NCBI GenBank assembly: GCA_944322335.1
Contig: CALUOU010000007.1
Location: forward strand, 1 to 52,844
Length of the DNA stretch: 52,844 nt
Direction: 5' to 3'
Origin: an uncultured Bacteroides sp.
GTDB taxonomy: Bacteria; Bacteroidota; Bacteroidia; Bacteroidales; Bacteroidaceae
Position 1 is the first letter of the stretch; the number at the start of each line of letters is the position of its first letter. Below the pieces are notes generated by a model, which saw only the letters and a list, made by a program, of their open reading frames with translations, was not told where the DNA came from and ran no database searches. Position numbers and translations under genes: made by a program. Positions 25,331-33,899 of the stretch are shown here, piece by piece.

Positions 25331-27064
25331 ATGGAAAGAAATATGTCTGACAGAAAAACAGCGTTTTGGTTCATTGCCCTGCTGAGCATACTTGTGATAG
25401 TCCCCTTTTTGGGCGAAACCGTCTTCCACACCAAGGGGGAGCCGCGTGAGGCCATCGTTGCCATGTCCATCATCGAACATGGCAACTGGATCCTGCCTGT
25501 GAACTATGGCGGTGACATTCCCTATAAACCGCTCTTCTTGTACTGGGCCATTGCGGCTTTCTCTTTGCCTTTTGGCGAAGTGACCGAGTTTACTTCCCGC
25601 CTTCCGTCTGCTTTCAGCTTCATAGCCATGCTGCTGGTGTTTTTCCGCTTCGTGGCCAGACGGAAGAATGTGCAGACGGCTGTGCTGACCTCTCTTTTGC
25701 TGCTGACCTCGTTTGAAGTCCACCGGGCGGCAGTGGCGTGCCGGCTGGACATGTTGCAGGTCTCGTTCATCGTGATTTCCCTCTGCCTGCTGTTCCGGTG
25801 GGACGAGCGGAATTGCAAGGGGCTTCCCTGGCTGGCTATCCTTCTGATGGCTTGCGGCACTTTGACCAAAGGGCCGGTCGGCTCCATCTTTCCATGTGTG
25901 GCCATCGGGCTTTACCAGCTCCTGCAAGGCCGTCCGTTCTTCAAGACCTTTTTCACCTTATTAATAATAGGGCTGTTCTCGCTGGTTCCGCTGGGACTGT
26001 GGTTCTGGGCTGCCGCTCGCGAAGGCGGACAAGCCTTTGTGGATCTGATGATGGAGGAGAACTGGGACCGGTTTGCAGGCACCATGTCCTATGCTTCACA
26101 TTACAATCCGATGTGGTACAACTTCCTGACCCTCATTTGGGGATGGGTGCCTTGGACCTTGGTTCTGCTGATTTCTCTCTTCGGCCTGCGCTGGAGGCAG
26201 ATGCGGCTTCTGCCGGCCGGGAGTTCTCTTGCGGATAGGCTGAAAAAGGCTTGGCAAGGATTCCGTTCCCTTTCGCCTTGGCAGCAGTTCGCATGGGTGG
26301 TCATCCTGTTCATCTTCATCTTCTACTGTATTCCGAAGAGCAAGCGCAGCGTCTATCTCCTGCCCATCTATCCCTTCGTGGCCATGCTGCTGGCAGACTA
26401 TTTGCAAGCGTTGGTACAGCGGGGAGCTAAGGCGCTTAAAATATCCGCATGGATTTTCGCTTCGCTGTGCATGTTGCTGATGCTGACTTTCCTTGCCGTG
26501 CGTTTCGGTCTGGTGCCTGACAGCATCTGGGGTACGGGACGCCATGCCGCCGAGAACGTGGCCTTCATGCGTGCCTTGGCGGATGCCACTCCTTCCTTTG
26601 CCCAGTGGGTGATCGTCCTGCTTCCGGTGGCGGCCGGTCTCTGCACCTATTGGGCATTGGCCAAGAAGGCTTCCGCGAGGTCTTTGCTCTATGCCGTAGC
26701 GGGATGCATGCTTTGCATCTTCGTGGCCTTGGACGGATTTTATCAGCCAACGGTGTTGCGGGTAAAGTCTGATAAGAAATTGGCTGAACGTTTTGAACAG
26801 TACGTGCCCGATGGCTGCTTCTACACTTACACAGACCGCATGATCCGCTTCTATTGCGCCAATTTCTATCTGAAAGACCGTTTGAGAGACTTTGGCCGCG
26901 AGCAGCCCCAGGAAGGATATGTGGCTCTTTCTGTGGCGGATAAAGACTGTTTCCTGCAGCATTGTGACGGCCGTTATGAGTTGGAAGAAGTGGAACACAC
27001 TTCCTATAGAAGCTGTGACCTGCGGGCGGAAATACTGATTTATAAATTTAAGAGGAAACCGTGA
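25331..27064 (+). CDS. GT39/ArnT-like membrane glycosyltransferase
   Basis: 577 residues with a large number of predicted membrane helices in the first 430 residues and a soluble C-terminal part. The first periplasmic loop has the pattern FHTKGEPREAIVAMSI, with the acidic GEPRE motif that binds the lipid-phosphate sugar donor in the PMT/ArnT superfamily, and KPLFLYW follows. The C-terminal tail (DKKLAERFEQYVPDGCFYTYTDR) resembles other Bacteroidetes members. Likely function is transfer of a sugar from an undecaprenyl-phosphate carrier to an envelope acceptor in the periplasm. The acceptor is not identifiable. Its divergent neighbour is GtrA. Confidence 0.9.
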   Translation: MERNMSDRKTAFWFIALLSILVIVPFLGETVFHTKGEPREAIVAMSIIEHGNWILPVNYGGDIPYKPLFLYWAIAAFSLPFGEVTEFTSRLPSAFSFIAMLLVFFRFVARRKNVQTAVLTSLLLLTSFEVHRAAVACRLDMLQVSFIVISLCLLFRWDERNCKGLPWLAILLMACGTLTKGPVGSIFPCVAIGLYQLLQGRPFFKTFFTLLIIGLFSLVPLGLWFWAAAREGGQAFVDLMMEENWDRFAGTMSYASHYNPMWYNFLTLIWGWVPWTLVLLISLFGLRWRQMRLLPAGSSLADRLKKAWQGFRSLSPWQQFAWVVILFIFIFYCIPKSKRSVYLLPIYPFVAMLLADYLQALVQRGAKALKISAWIFASLCMLLMLTFLAVRFGLVPDSIWGTGRHAAENVAFMRALADATPSFAQWVIVLLPVAAGLCTYWALAKKASARSLLYAVAGCMLCIFVALDGFYQPTVLRVKSDKKLAERFEQYVPDGCFYTYTDRMIRFYCANFYLKDRLRDFGREQPQEGYVALSVADKDCFLQHCDGRYELEEVEHTSYRSCDLRAEILIYKFKRKP

Positions 27065-27117
27065 TTAGCGATTCGTGATCACTCCTTCCGCATAATATAC
27101 TAAAGGAAAGAAAGAAT

Positions 27118-27654
27118 ATGTCTCCAGACTTGTTGATCAACAAATATTATCCCGAAGAGAACGAGTTGAAACGGATTCTCTTGACCCATAGCCACTCTGT
27201 GGCAGAGAAAGCTTTATGGATTGCCGGACGTCATCCGGAGCTTGCGTTAGATAAGACCTTTCTATACGAAGCGGCCATGCTGCATGACATCGGCATCTTT
27301 CTGACGGATGCAGACACGATCTGCTGCTTCGGCAAGTACCCTTATATATGCCATGGCTATTTGGGAGCCGAACTGGTGCGCAAAGAAGGATTGCCCCGCC
27401 ACGCCCTCGTGTGTGAGCGGCATACGGGAGCCGGCCTTTCGCTGGAAGAGATCGTCCGGCAGAATCTGCCGGTGCCCCATCGCGAGATGACACCGGTCAG
27501 CCTGGAGGAGCAAGTGGTCTGTTTTGCCGATAAGTTCTACTCCAAGACCCATCTGGACAAGGAGAAAAGTGTGGAAAAAGCCCGGAAAAGTCTGGAAAAA
27601 TATGGTGAGGCCGGTGTGAAGCGGTTCGACCATTGGTGCGAACTCTTCTTGTAG
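27118..27654 (+). CDS. HD-domain phosphohydrolase (HDIG type)
   Basis: 178 residues. The metal-binding motif has histidines in LLTHSHSVAEKA (24 and 26) and the HD pair H56-D57 in AAMLHDIGIF. A later ERHTGAG block supplies the next histidine, and an Asp in CFADKFYSKTH closes the site. This is the HDIG arrangement of small bacterial HD hydrolases. It lies 53 nt after the glycosyltransferase gene on the same strand and may be co-transcribed. The substrate is unknown. It is cytoplasmic, with no signal or membrane segments. Confidence 0.9.
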   Translation: MSPDLLINKYYPEENELKRILLTHSHSVAEKALWIAGRHPELALDKTFLYEAAMLHDIGIFLTDADTICCFGKYPYICHGYLGAELVRKEGLPRHALVCERHTGAGLSLEEIVRQNLPVPHREMTPVSLEEQVVCFADKFYSKTHLDKEKSVEKARKSLEKYGEAGVKRFDHWCELFL

Positions 27655-27701
27655 CAACCTAAAATTCTTTAAATAAAAGAAGATTATACGCATAAATTAT
27701 G

Positions 27702-27709
27702 TACTTTTG
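27702..27709 (+). promoter_or_regulatory. Candidate -7 box for lptD
   Basis: TACTTTTG matches TAnnTTTG and ends 36 nt before the TTG start. It is in a short AT-rich gap after the HD gene. Confidence 0.5.
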
Positions 27710-27745
27710 CTCCCCCTATCGGGAACTCATAAGTAAACAAAGCCA

Positions 27746-30505
27746 TTGAAATCAAAAGCATTCATATCGTTTATACTTTTGTTCGTCTTGCTTCTTCTCT
27801 CTGATGAAGCTGTCTCGCAGCGCAGACGGGGAAGGGTGAGATTGCCAGACAGAGACGCGCAGCTCGTCCAGCCGCAGGATTCGCTGCGGAGCGATTCCTT
27901 GGCTGTGCTTTCCGGCGACACCCTGACCGCAGACTCTGCGGCGGCGAAGAAGAACAATGCCTTGGAATATCCTGTCACCTATGAGGCGACGGACTCCATC
28001 GTCTTTACGCAAAGCGGATTTGCCCATCTCTATGGCGCGGGGAAAGTGGTCTACCAGCAGCCCCGTCCCATTGAGCTGACTGCCGATGTCATCACCATGA
28101 ACATGGACAGCAGCACGGTGTATGCCCACGGCATAGAAGACTCCTTGGGCAACGTGAGCGGAATGCCGGTCTTTACGGACGGAGACACCCCTTACGAAAC
28201 GAACACCATCCACTACAACTTCAAGAGCAAGAAGGGACTTATCAGCAACGTCGTCACCCAGCAAGGCGAGGGCTACGTAGTGGGCAACAATGCCAAAAAG
28301 GGATCGGGCGACGAGTTGTACATGCGTGACGGTATGTACACCACGTGTGACAATCATGAGCACCCTCACTTCTACATGAAGATGACCTATGCCAAAGTGC
28401 GGCCTAAGAAAAACGTGGTGACCGGTCCGGCTTACCTGGTGGTGGAAGACGTGCCTTTGCCGCTGGCGGTGCCGTTCTTCTTTTTCCCGTTCTCCAGCAG
28501 CTACCAGTCCGGATTCATCATGCCTTCCTATATGGACGATTCCAGCCGAGGCTTCGGCCTGACCGACGGCGGTTATTACTTCGCCATCAGTGACCAGATG
28601 GACTTGCAGGTGAGGGGAGACATTTTCACCAAAGGGTCGTGGGCACTGAACGCGGAGACCAACTATATCAAGCGGTACCGGTATTCAGGTCTGTTGCAGG
28701 CCAGCTATCAGGTGACCAAGACAGGTGACAAGGGACTGCCGGACTACTCCGTGGCCAAGGACTTCAAGATCGTGTGGTCACACCGGCAAGATCCGAAAGC
28801 CAATCCCAACCAGACATTTTCGGCCAGTGTGAACTTCGCCACCAGCAGCTACGAGCGCACCAACATCGGCAACCTCTACAACTCGCAGGCCATGTCGCAG
28901 AACACCAAGACATCCAGTATCAGCTATACGCGCTACCTGTTTGACAAGAAGCTGACCATCTCGGCCACTTCCAACATCGCACAGAGCATGCGCGACTCGT
29001 CCATCAACATGACCTTGCCGGACTTGAACATCTCGCTGACGACCATTTATCCCTTTAAGCGGAAGAAAGCCGTGGGCGATGAAAAATGGTATGAGAAAAT
29101 ATCCGTGCGCTATACGGGCCGTTTCAAGAACAGCATCGAGACCAAGGACAACATGCTGTTCAAGTCGAACTTGCTTCGGGACTGGGAAAACGCCATGCAG
29201 CACGAAATCCCCATCAGCGCCACTTTCACCCTCTTCAAGTATTTCAACGTGACTCCCAGCGTGAACTACACCGAACGCTGGTACACCCGCAAGGTGATGC
29301 AGGACTGGGATCCGTCGGCCGGCACATCGGGCGAAGTGGTGCGCGACACGCTCTACGGCTTCTACCGGGTGTATAACTACAGCGCCAGTATGAGTGTCAA
29401 TACGAAAATCTATGGCATGTACAAGCCGCTCTTCTTCCCGAAGAAGGCCATACAGATCCGTCACGTCATCACACCCTCCGTCAGTTTCAGCGCTTCGCCG
29501 GACTTTGGCTCAGACCGTTACGGCTATTATGAGTCCTACACCCGCCTCAACAGCAACGGCACGCAGGACACCATCCGTTACTCGCCTTTTGCCGGACAAG
29601 CTTTCAGCCCCCCCGGAGAGGGAAGGTCGGGAACCATCTCTTTCAGCCTTTCCAACAACCTGGAAATGAAATTCAAGGATAAGAACGACTCTATCCGGAA
29701 AATCAGCCTGATTGATGAATTGGGTGCCAACATCTCGTATAACACGGCTGCCAAGGTGCGTCCGTGGAGCAACCTGAGCCTGAATCTCCGCTTGAAGCTC
29801 AGCAAGAATTATACGTTCAGCATGAGCTCCTCGTTCAAGACGTATGGTTATAAGTTTGATGAGAATGGAAACGTGGTGGATAACGACCGCACCGAGTGGT
29901 CTTACGGACGCTTTGGTATCTTCCAAGGCTATGGAACCTCGTTCAGCTATACCCTGAACAACGATTCGTGGAAGAAGATCAAAGCCTTTTTCACGGGAGA
30001 GGACGAAGAGGAGAGCGGCGAGGGAGACAAGCAGGAGGAAGACAGCAGCGGTGGAGATGAAGATGACAGCCGGGGGATTCCTGAAAAGAAGAAAGAGCAG
30101 GCGGCTGTGGATTCCGAGGGTTACCAGGTGTTCAAAATGCCGTGGTCTATCAACCTGAGCACGGGCTTCAACATCAGCGAAGACCGCAGCAAGCCCATCA
30201 ACCGCAAGAAGATGCGTTATCCTTACAAGTTCAGCCTGAACGCCCTCAACATCAACGGGAATATCAAGATTTCCAACAAGTGGGCCATCAGCTTCAACTC
30301 AGGCTATGACTTCAATGCGAAAGAGATCACGCAGACTGCTTTCAACATCACGCGAGACTTGCACTGCTTCACCATGTCGGCCAGCATCGCGCCCTTCGGA
30401 CGCTATAAGTATTATAACTTTAAGATCAATGCGACGGCCAGCATCCTGCAGGACTTGAAGTGGGACAAGAGAAGCCAGACGCAAAGCAATGTCCAATGGT
30501 ATTGA
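27746..30505 (+). CDS. lptD: LPS-assembly outer-membrane protein LptD
   Basis: 919 residues read from a TTG start at 27746. No in-frame ATG precedes the signal peptide and an in-frame TAA is at 27734-27736, so TTG is the best start. The signal peptide is KSKAFISFILLFVLLLLS. An N-terminal LptA-like domain (about 85-210, with YQQPRPIELTADVITM) is followed by a 16-18 stranded barrel region rich in aromatic residues (VPLPLAVPFFFFPFSSSY is the family signature). A very acidic insertion occurs at about 750-785 (GEDEEESGEGDK...). The barrel then continues to a C-terminal NVQWY. LptD inserts LPS into the outer leaflet. Unlike the E. coli protein, this shows few conserved cysteines and no neighbouring lptE. 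Confidence 0.9.
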   Translation: MKSKAFISFILLFVLLLLSDEAVSQRRRGRVRLPDRDAQLVQPQDSLRSDSLAVLSGDTLTADSAAAKKNNALEYPVTYEATDSIVFTQSGFAHLYGAGKVVYQQPRPIELTADVITMNMDSSTVYAHGIEDSLGNVSGMPVFTDGDTPYETNTIHYNFKSKKGLISNVVTQQGEGYVVGNNAKKGSGDELYMRDGMYTTCDNHEHPHFYMKMTYAKVRPKKNVVTGPAYLVVEDVPLPLAVPFFFFPFSSSYQSGFIMPSYMDDSSRGFGLTDGGYYFAISDQMDLQVRGDIFTKGSWALNAETNYIKRYRYSGLLQASYQVTKTGDKGLPDYSVAKDFKIVWSHRQDPKANPNQTFSASVNFATSSYERTNIGNLYNSQAMSQNTKTSSISYTRYLFDKKLTISATSNIAQSMRDSSINMTLPDLNISLTTIYPFKRKKAVGDEKWYEKISVRYTGRFKNSIETKDNMLFKSNLLRDWENAMQHEIPISATFTLFKYFNVTPSVNYTERWYTRKVMQDWDPSAGTSGEVVRDTLYGFYRVYNYSASMSVNTKIYGMYKPLFFPKKAIQIRHVITPSVSFSASPDFGSDRYGYYESYTRLNSNGTQDTIRYSPFAGQAFSPPGEGRSGTISFSLSNNLEMKFKDKNDSIRKISLIDELGANISYNTAAKVRPWSNLSLNLRLKLSKNYTFSMSSSFKTYGYKFDENGNVVDNDRTEWSYGRFGIFQGYGTSFSYTLNNDSWKKIKAFFTGEDEEESGEGDKQEEDSSGGDEDDSRGIPEKKKEQAAVDSEGYQVFKMPWSINLSTGFNISEDRSKPINRKKMRYPYKFSLNALNINGNIKISNKWAISFNSGYDFNAKEITQTAFNITRDLHCFTMSASIAPFGRYKYYNFKINATASILQDLKWDKRSQTQSNVQWY

Positions 30506-30566
30506 TTGGCAAAATACAAACAAACGGTATTTCTGCTTGCGATTAGTTCGCAATTTTTTAGGGGTT

Positions 30567-30607
30567 AGGCCGATGCCGCAGACTATATGCTGTGTGAGCA
30601 TCGGCCT
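30567..30607. terminator. Hairpin after lptD
   Basis: AGGCCGATGC at 30567-30576 pairs with GCATCGGCCT at 30598-30607: 10 perfect pairs with a 21-nt loop. There is no T tract. It lies about 60 nt after the lptD stop and just before array 2. Confidence 0.5.
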
Positions 30608-30632
30608 TAACTATGTGGGGACGCTGATAAAT

Positions 30633-30728
30633 CACGCGTGATCCGGATGTGCCGCACGCGTGATTCGGATGTGCCGCACGCGTGATTCGGATGTGCCGCA
30701 CGCGTGATTCGGATGTGCCGCACGCGTG
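30633..30728. repeat. 22-bp tandem array 2, core CACGCGTG
   Basis: Five perfect CACGCGTG palindromes start at 30633, 30655, 30677, 30699 and 30721, each exactly 22 bp apart. The unit is close to GCCGCACGCGTGATTCGGAT plus two bases. The leading GCCG and the palindrome equal those of array 1, while the other half of the unit differs. The array lies between convergent genes (lptD and ung). No spacer sequences are unique enough for a CRISPR. Confidence 0.95.
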
Positions 30729-30921
30729 CCGTCCATGAGGAATGTGCGCGTCTTATGCGTTCGTTCTTGCGTCCTTATGAAGGAATGTATGTTGTAATGA
30801 TTTTACGGTTCTACCGTAAGGGAAAGCGGACAGGAAACACCTGCATTCGCGAAAGTCTGAAACTGAAAATGAGTGTCAATGTTGTTGCCACTTCCTAAAA
30901 AACAAGCTTGGTTCTGTAAGG

Positions 30922-31038
30922 CTTTCAAGTTGGAAGAATGTGCTATCCTTATTGGTTTTGTCAGAAAATCAAATAGAATCCTTCACGCTTTTACCGATGA
31001 TTTATCTGCTTGTTTGTCAATACTTTCTGGTGAATCTT
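30922..31038 (+). repeat. Shared tail segment, copy 2
   Basis: 117 nt, ungapped alignment with 14420-14536 at 91 positions (78 percent). It starts 194 nt after array 2. The conserved blocks are AGAATCCTTCACGCTTTT and TCTGGTGAATCTT. Confidence 0.85.
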
Positions 31039-31223
31039 GCTGCCAGGCCATGGCTTCACGCATTCTTTTTCACTCGCTTTCCCCTTCATTTTCATTCAAG
31101 CTCGCTTTCATCGTAACTTCTTAATCTCCAATTATTTTCGGTGAAATTTCATTAGGAGGCTTTCTGAAACCTGTGTCCAACAGATAAGAAATGTGAATGT
31201 TTCATGCTTTTGGCGAATGCCCC

Positions 31224-31269
31224 AAAGGGAGCAAACCAATGGCATGCTCCGCTATGGCTTGCTCCCTTT
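31224..31269 (-). terminator. Hairpin downstream of ung
   Basis: AAAGGGAGCAA at 31224-31234 pairs perfectly with TTGCTCCCTTT at 31259-31269 (11 bp, 24-nt loop that can pair further through CCA/TGG). It is about 85 nt downstream of the ung stop. No U tract is visible, so a terminator call is tentative. Confidence 0.5.
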
Positions 31270-31354
31270 GTCAAAACAATAATTTTGTTGGACGGCAATC
31301 AATGGAGATGAATCCGGAACCATCCGGCTATCTGCTTCTAAAACTCAAAACATA

Positions 31355-32017
31355 TTACCACTTGATCTCTGTTTCTCCGTGCGCTTTCAGGTACGCGTTG
31401 GTCTGGCTGAAATGCCGGTTGCCGAAAAAACCGTTGTAGGCAGAGAGGGGAGAGGGGTGAGCGGAGGCCAGCACCAAGTGCTTGCTGCGGTCGATGAAGG
31501 CTCCTTTTCGCTGGGCGTATGCTCCCCATAGGAGGAAGACCAAGTGTTCCCGTTCTTCGGCAAGCAGGCGGATAACGGCATCGGTAAACATTTCCCATCC
31601 CTGATTCTGATGAGAGCCGGCCTGATGGGCGCGTACCGTCAGGATGGAGTTTAAGAGGAGCACTCCTTGTTGCGCCCAGCGGGTCAGGTTGCCCGAAAGC
31701 GGCATGTCAGTGCCGATGTCACTCTTAATCTCTTTGAAAATGTTGACCAGCGAAGGCGGAAACTGAACGCCGTCATTTACCGAGAAACACAATCCGTGCG
31801 CCTGCCCGGGTCCGTGGTAAGGGTCTTGCCCGATGATGACCACTTTGACGCGGTCGAACGGGCAGAGGTTGAAGGCATTGAATATCAGCCTTCCGGGAGG
31901 ATAGACAGGACCTTTCTTATATTCTTCGCGCACAAAGCCGGTCAAATTGCGGAAATAGTCTTTGTCGAATTCCGGCTGCAACCGGGCTTTCCAGCTTTCT
32001 TCTATTTGGACTTCCAT
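31355..32017 (-). CDS. ung: Uracil-DNA glycosylase, family 1
   Basis: 220 residues, standard family 1 length. The water-activating loop GQDPYHGPGQ has the catalytic Asp at 65, the DNA-binding loop HPSPLS has the catalytic His at 187, and the LLLNSILTVR block forms the uracil pocket with its Asn. It removes uracil from DNA by base-excision repair. asnA is on the same strand 10 nt upstream, so the two may be co-transcribed. Confidence 0.97.
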   Translation of the reverse strand: MEVQIEESWKARLQPEFDKDYFRNLTGFVREEYKKGPVYPPGRLIFNAFNLCPFDRVKVVIIGQDPYHGPGQAHGLCFSVNDGVQFPPSLVNIFKEIKSDIGTDMPLSGNLTRWAQQGVLLLNSILTVRAHQAGSHQNQGWEMFTDAVIRLLAEEREHLVFLLWGAYAQRKGAFIDRSKHLVLASAHPSPLSAYNGFFGNRHFSQTNAYLKAHGETEIKW

Positions 32018-32027
32018 GGCTGGCGGG

Positions 32028-33065
32028 TTAAATCAAGTGGATGTTGCATGCCTCACATTCTTTTCTCATGCCTTCCGGCCATATGCTTGCCTGGATCTCG
32101 CCGATATGTGCTTTCCGCAGGTAGAACATACAGAGTCTGGACTGTCCGATACCTCCACCGATGGAGAGCGGCAAGGTGTCGTCCATCAGCCGTTTGTGGA
32201 AATAAAGTTCCAGACGCCTTTCTTCTCCCTCTTCTTTCAGCTGGCGTTGCAGAGCTGCCTTATCCACCCGGATGCCCATGGACGAAAGCTCGATGCTGCG
32301 TTGCAGCACTTCGTTCCACAACACCAGGTCACCGTTCAGTCCGGGAAGATCGTTCAGTCCGGGGGAGGTGTAATCGTCATAGTCCGGTGCCCGTCCGTCG
32401 TGTTTCTTTCCGTCTCCTAACTTGCAGCCGATGCCGATGATAAACACAGCTCCGTATTTCTGTGCGATGGCATGTTCGCGGCATTTAGGCTCCAGATTCG
32501 GATACAGCCGGCGCAACTCCTCTGCATGGATAAAGTGGAGATGCTGGGGCAGCCAGGGCTTGATTTGCGGATACATTTCATACACCATATATTCCGTGCG
32601 CACCATGGCGGCATAGATGCGGCAGACTATTTCTTTCAGGAAATCCACATTCCGGTCTTGGGGGGTGATCACCCGTTCCCAATCCCATTGGTCGACGTAG
32701 AGGGAGTGCAGGTTGCCCAGTTCTTCGTCTGCGCGGATGGCATTCATGTCCGTATAGATGCCATATCCCGGTTCGATGTGATAGTCAGCCAACGTCAGCC
32801 GTTTCCATTTGGCAAGCGAATGCACCACTTCTGCCTGCATGTCTCCCATATCCTTGATGGGAAAGCTGACAGGGCGTTCCACGCCGTTCAGGTCATCGTT
32901 GATGCCCATGCCCTTCAGCACAAAAAGTGGAGCGGTGGCACGCCGCAGCCGCAGTTCAGAGGAAAGGTTCATCTGAAAGAAGTCTTTGATCTGTTTGATT
33001 CCCACTTCCGTCTGTTTCAAGTCCAACAAAGGATGATACTCTTCAGGTTTTATTAAATAACTCAT
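32028..33065 (-). CDS. asnA: Aspartate--ammonia ligase
   Basis: 345 residues, close to the usual AsnA length of about 330. The N-terminal region MSYLIKPEEYHPLLDLKQTE and the blocks RRATAPLFVLKGMGINDDLNG, YVDQWDWERV, PLSIGGGIGQSRLCM are characteristic. The fold is that of class II tRNA synthetases. The enzyme makes asparagine from aspartate, ammonia and ATP. ung starts 10 nt downstream of its stop. The -7 box at 33102-33109 suits this unit. Confidence 0.97.
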   Translation of the reverse strand: MSYLIKPEEYHPLLDLKQTEVGIKQIKDFFQMNLSSELRLRRATAPLFVLKGMGINDDLNGVERPVSFPIKDMGDMQAEVVHSLAKWKRLTLADYHIEPGYGIYTDMNAIRADEELGNLHSLYVDQWDWERVITPQDRNVDFLKEIVCRIYAAMVRTEYMVYEMYPQIKPWLPQHLHFIHAEELRRLYPNLEPKCREHAIAQKYGAVFIIGIGCKLGDGKKHDGRAPDYDDYTSPGLNDLPGLNGDLVLWNEVLQRSIELSSMGIRVDKAALQRQLKEEGEERRLELYFHKRLMDDTLPLSIGGGIGQSRLCMFYLRKAHIGEIQASIWPEGMRKECEACNIHLI

Positions 33066-33101
33066 AGGTTTTTATTTTCTATATTATATTAAATTGTTCG
33101 G

Positions 33102-33109
33102 CAAAGATA
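33102..33109 (-). promoter_or_regulatory. Candidate -7 box for asnA-ung
   Basis: CAAAGATA on the plus strand reads TATCTTTG toward asnA, 36 nt before its start. No good -33 element. Confidence 0.5.
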
Positions 33110-33261
33110 GAAATAATATCTATACATGCTATCATTTTATAGGTAAAAATAGCAATTTGCGCTTGATTTTTCTTTTTTGTCCTGCAAAATAACAATATGC
33201 TGTATGGAGGGGAGGAAAAATAAAAATAGCAAAAACATTAGGAAGATGCGAAGTTTTTTTC

Positions 33262-33269
33262 TACTTTTG
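33262..33269 (+). promoter_or_regulatory. Candidate -7 box for tRNA-Arg
   Basis: TACTTTTG matches TAnnTTTG and ends 19 nt before the tRNA. No exact -33 TTTG. Confidence 0.5.
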
Positions 33270-33288
33270 CATCCCGAAAACGAGACAA

Positions 33289-33361
33289 GGCTCCGTAGCT
33301 TAGTGAATAGAGCGTCAGATTCCGGTTCTGAAGGTCCTGGGTTTGAGTCCCAGCGGGGTCA
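33289..33361 (+). tRNA. tRNA-Arg (anticodon CCG)
   Basis: A 73-nt cloverleaf. The acceptor stem GGCTCCG/CGGGGTC has two G-U type pairs, the D arm is GCTT/GAGC, the anticodon arm is TCAGA/TCTGA with loop TTCCGGT (anticodon CCG, reads CGG), and the T arm is CTGGG/CCCAG. No CCA is encoded. A terminator follows five nucleotides later. Confidence 0.95.
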
Positions 33362-33365
33362 CACG

Positions 33366-33403
33366 GAAAAAGAGGAAAATCGGCAACGGTTCTCCTCTTT
33401 TTC
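33366..33403 (+). terminator. Terminator after tRNA-Arg
   Basis: GAAAAAGAGGA at 33366-33376 pairs perfectly with TCCTCTTTTTC at 33393-33403 (11 bp, 16-nt loop), with T-rich sequence in the distal arm. It ends transcription of the tRNA. Confidence 0.75.
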
Positions 33404-33899
33404 GTTATATGACAGCGGATTAAGGAAGAGACTGTCGGAAAAAGCCCGGACAGGATTTTGTCCCGATGATCAACCTACTTCTTCCAGCTACCTTGCAACC
33501 GACTTTTCGGGCTGACCCGAAAGAAGGAGGCAGGCAGGAAGATCCGGTTGTGAAGCATCATAGGATAAATGGCCAATGAAGCAGTAATAAATGGCAAAGT
33601 ATCCTATAATACTTGGACAAGTAACCTATGATGCCGGAAAATCCGCAGACTTGTTCAAGCAACCGACCTCTTTTTTCTACTGCATAGAGGACCGCGTGAT
33701 TCCGGAAACGGTCTGTCAGAGCTGCGCTTTTTTTAATTTGCATGCATAATCGTGCGAATTAGAATATTAATGTATATCTTTGCATCGCAATTGTATAGCT
33801 ATGCTGCGCTTTTGCGATGCGAGAATGCTGATTGTTGATTTTGGCATAAACGAAAGGAGGAAAGCCAATACGCAAGACTGCAACTAAAAAAATTACCCA
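33404..33899. other. Non-coding region with nested inverted repeats
   Basis: No gene seen. GCATCATAGG at 33555-33564 faces its complement CCTATGATGC at 33625-33634, and inside that pair TAGGATA (33562-33568) faces TATCCTA (33600-33606). The two pairings compete for the same TAGG, so an RNA could adopt either. A -7-like box for the next gene is at 33775-33782. Confidence 0.5.
33775..33782 (+). promoter_or_regulatory. Candidate -7 box for FAD oxidoreductase
   Basis: TATCTTTG fits TAnnTTTG, 118 nt before the start codon, so a long leader is implied. A TTTG at 33737-33740 is too far for normal -33 spacing. Confidence 0.4.

Larger units (their letters stand above)
30729..31354. other. Non-coding region between array 2 and ung
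   Basis: No gene is supported. It holds the second copy of the shared tail (30922-31038) and the motif TTCATTAGGAGG near 31149, which has a counterpart TTCATTAGGAG near 14902 in the first locus. A hairpin lies near the ung end (31224-31269). Confidence 0.6.
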
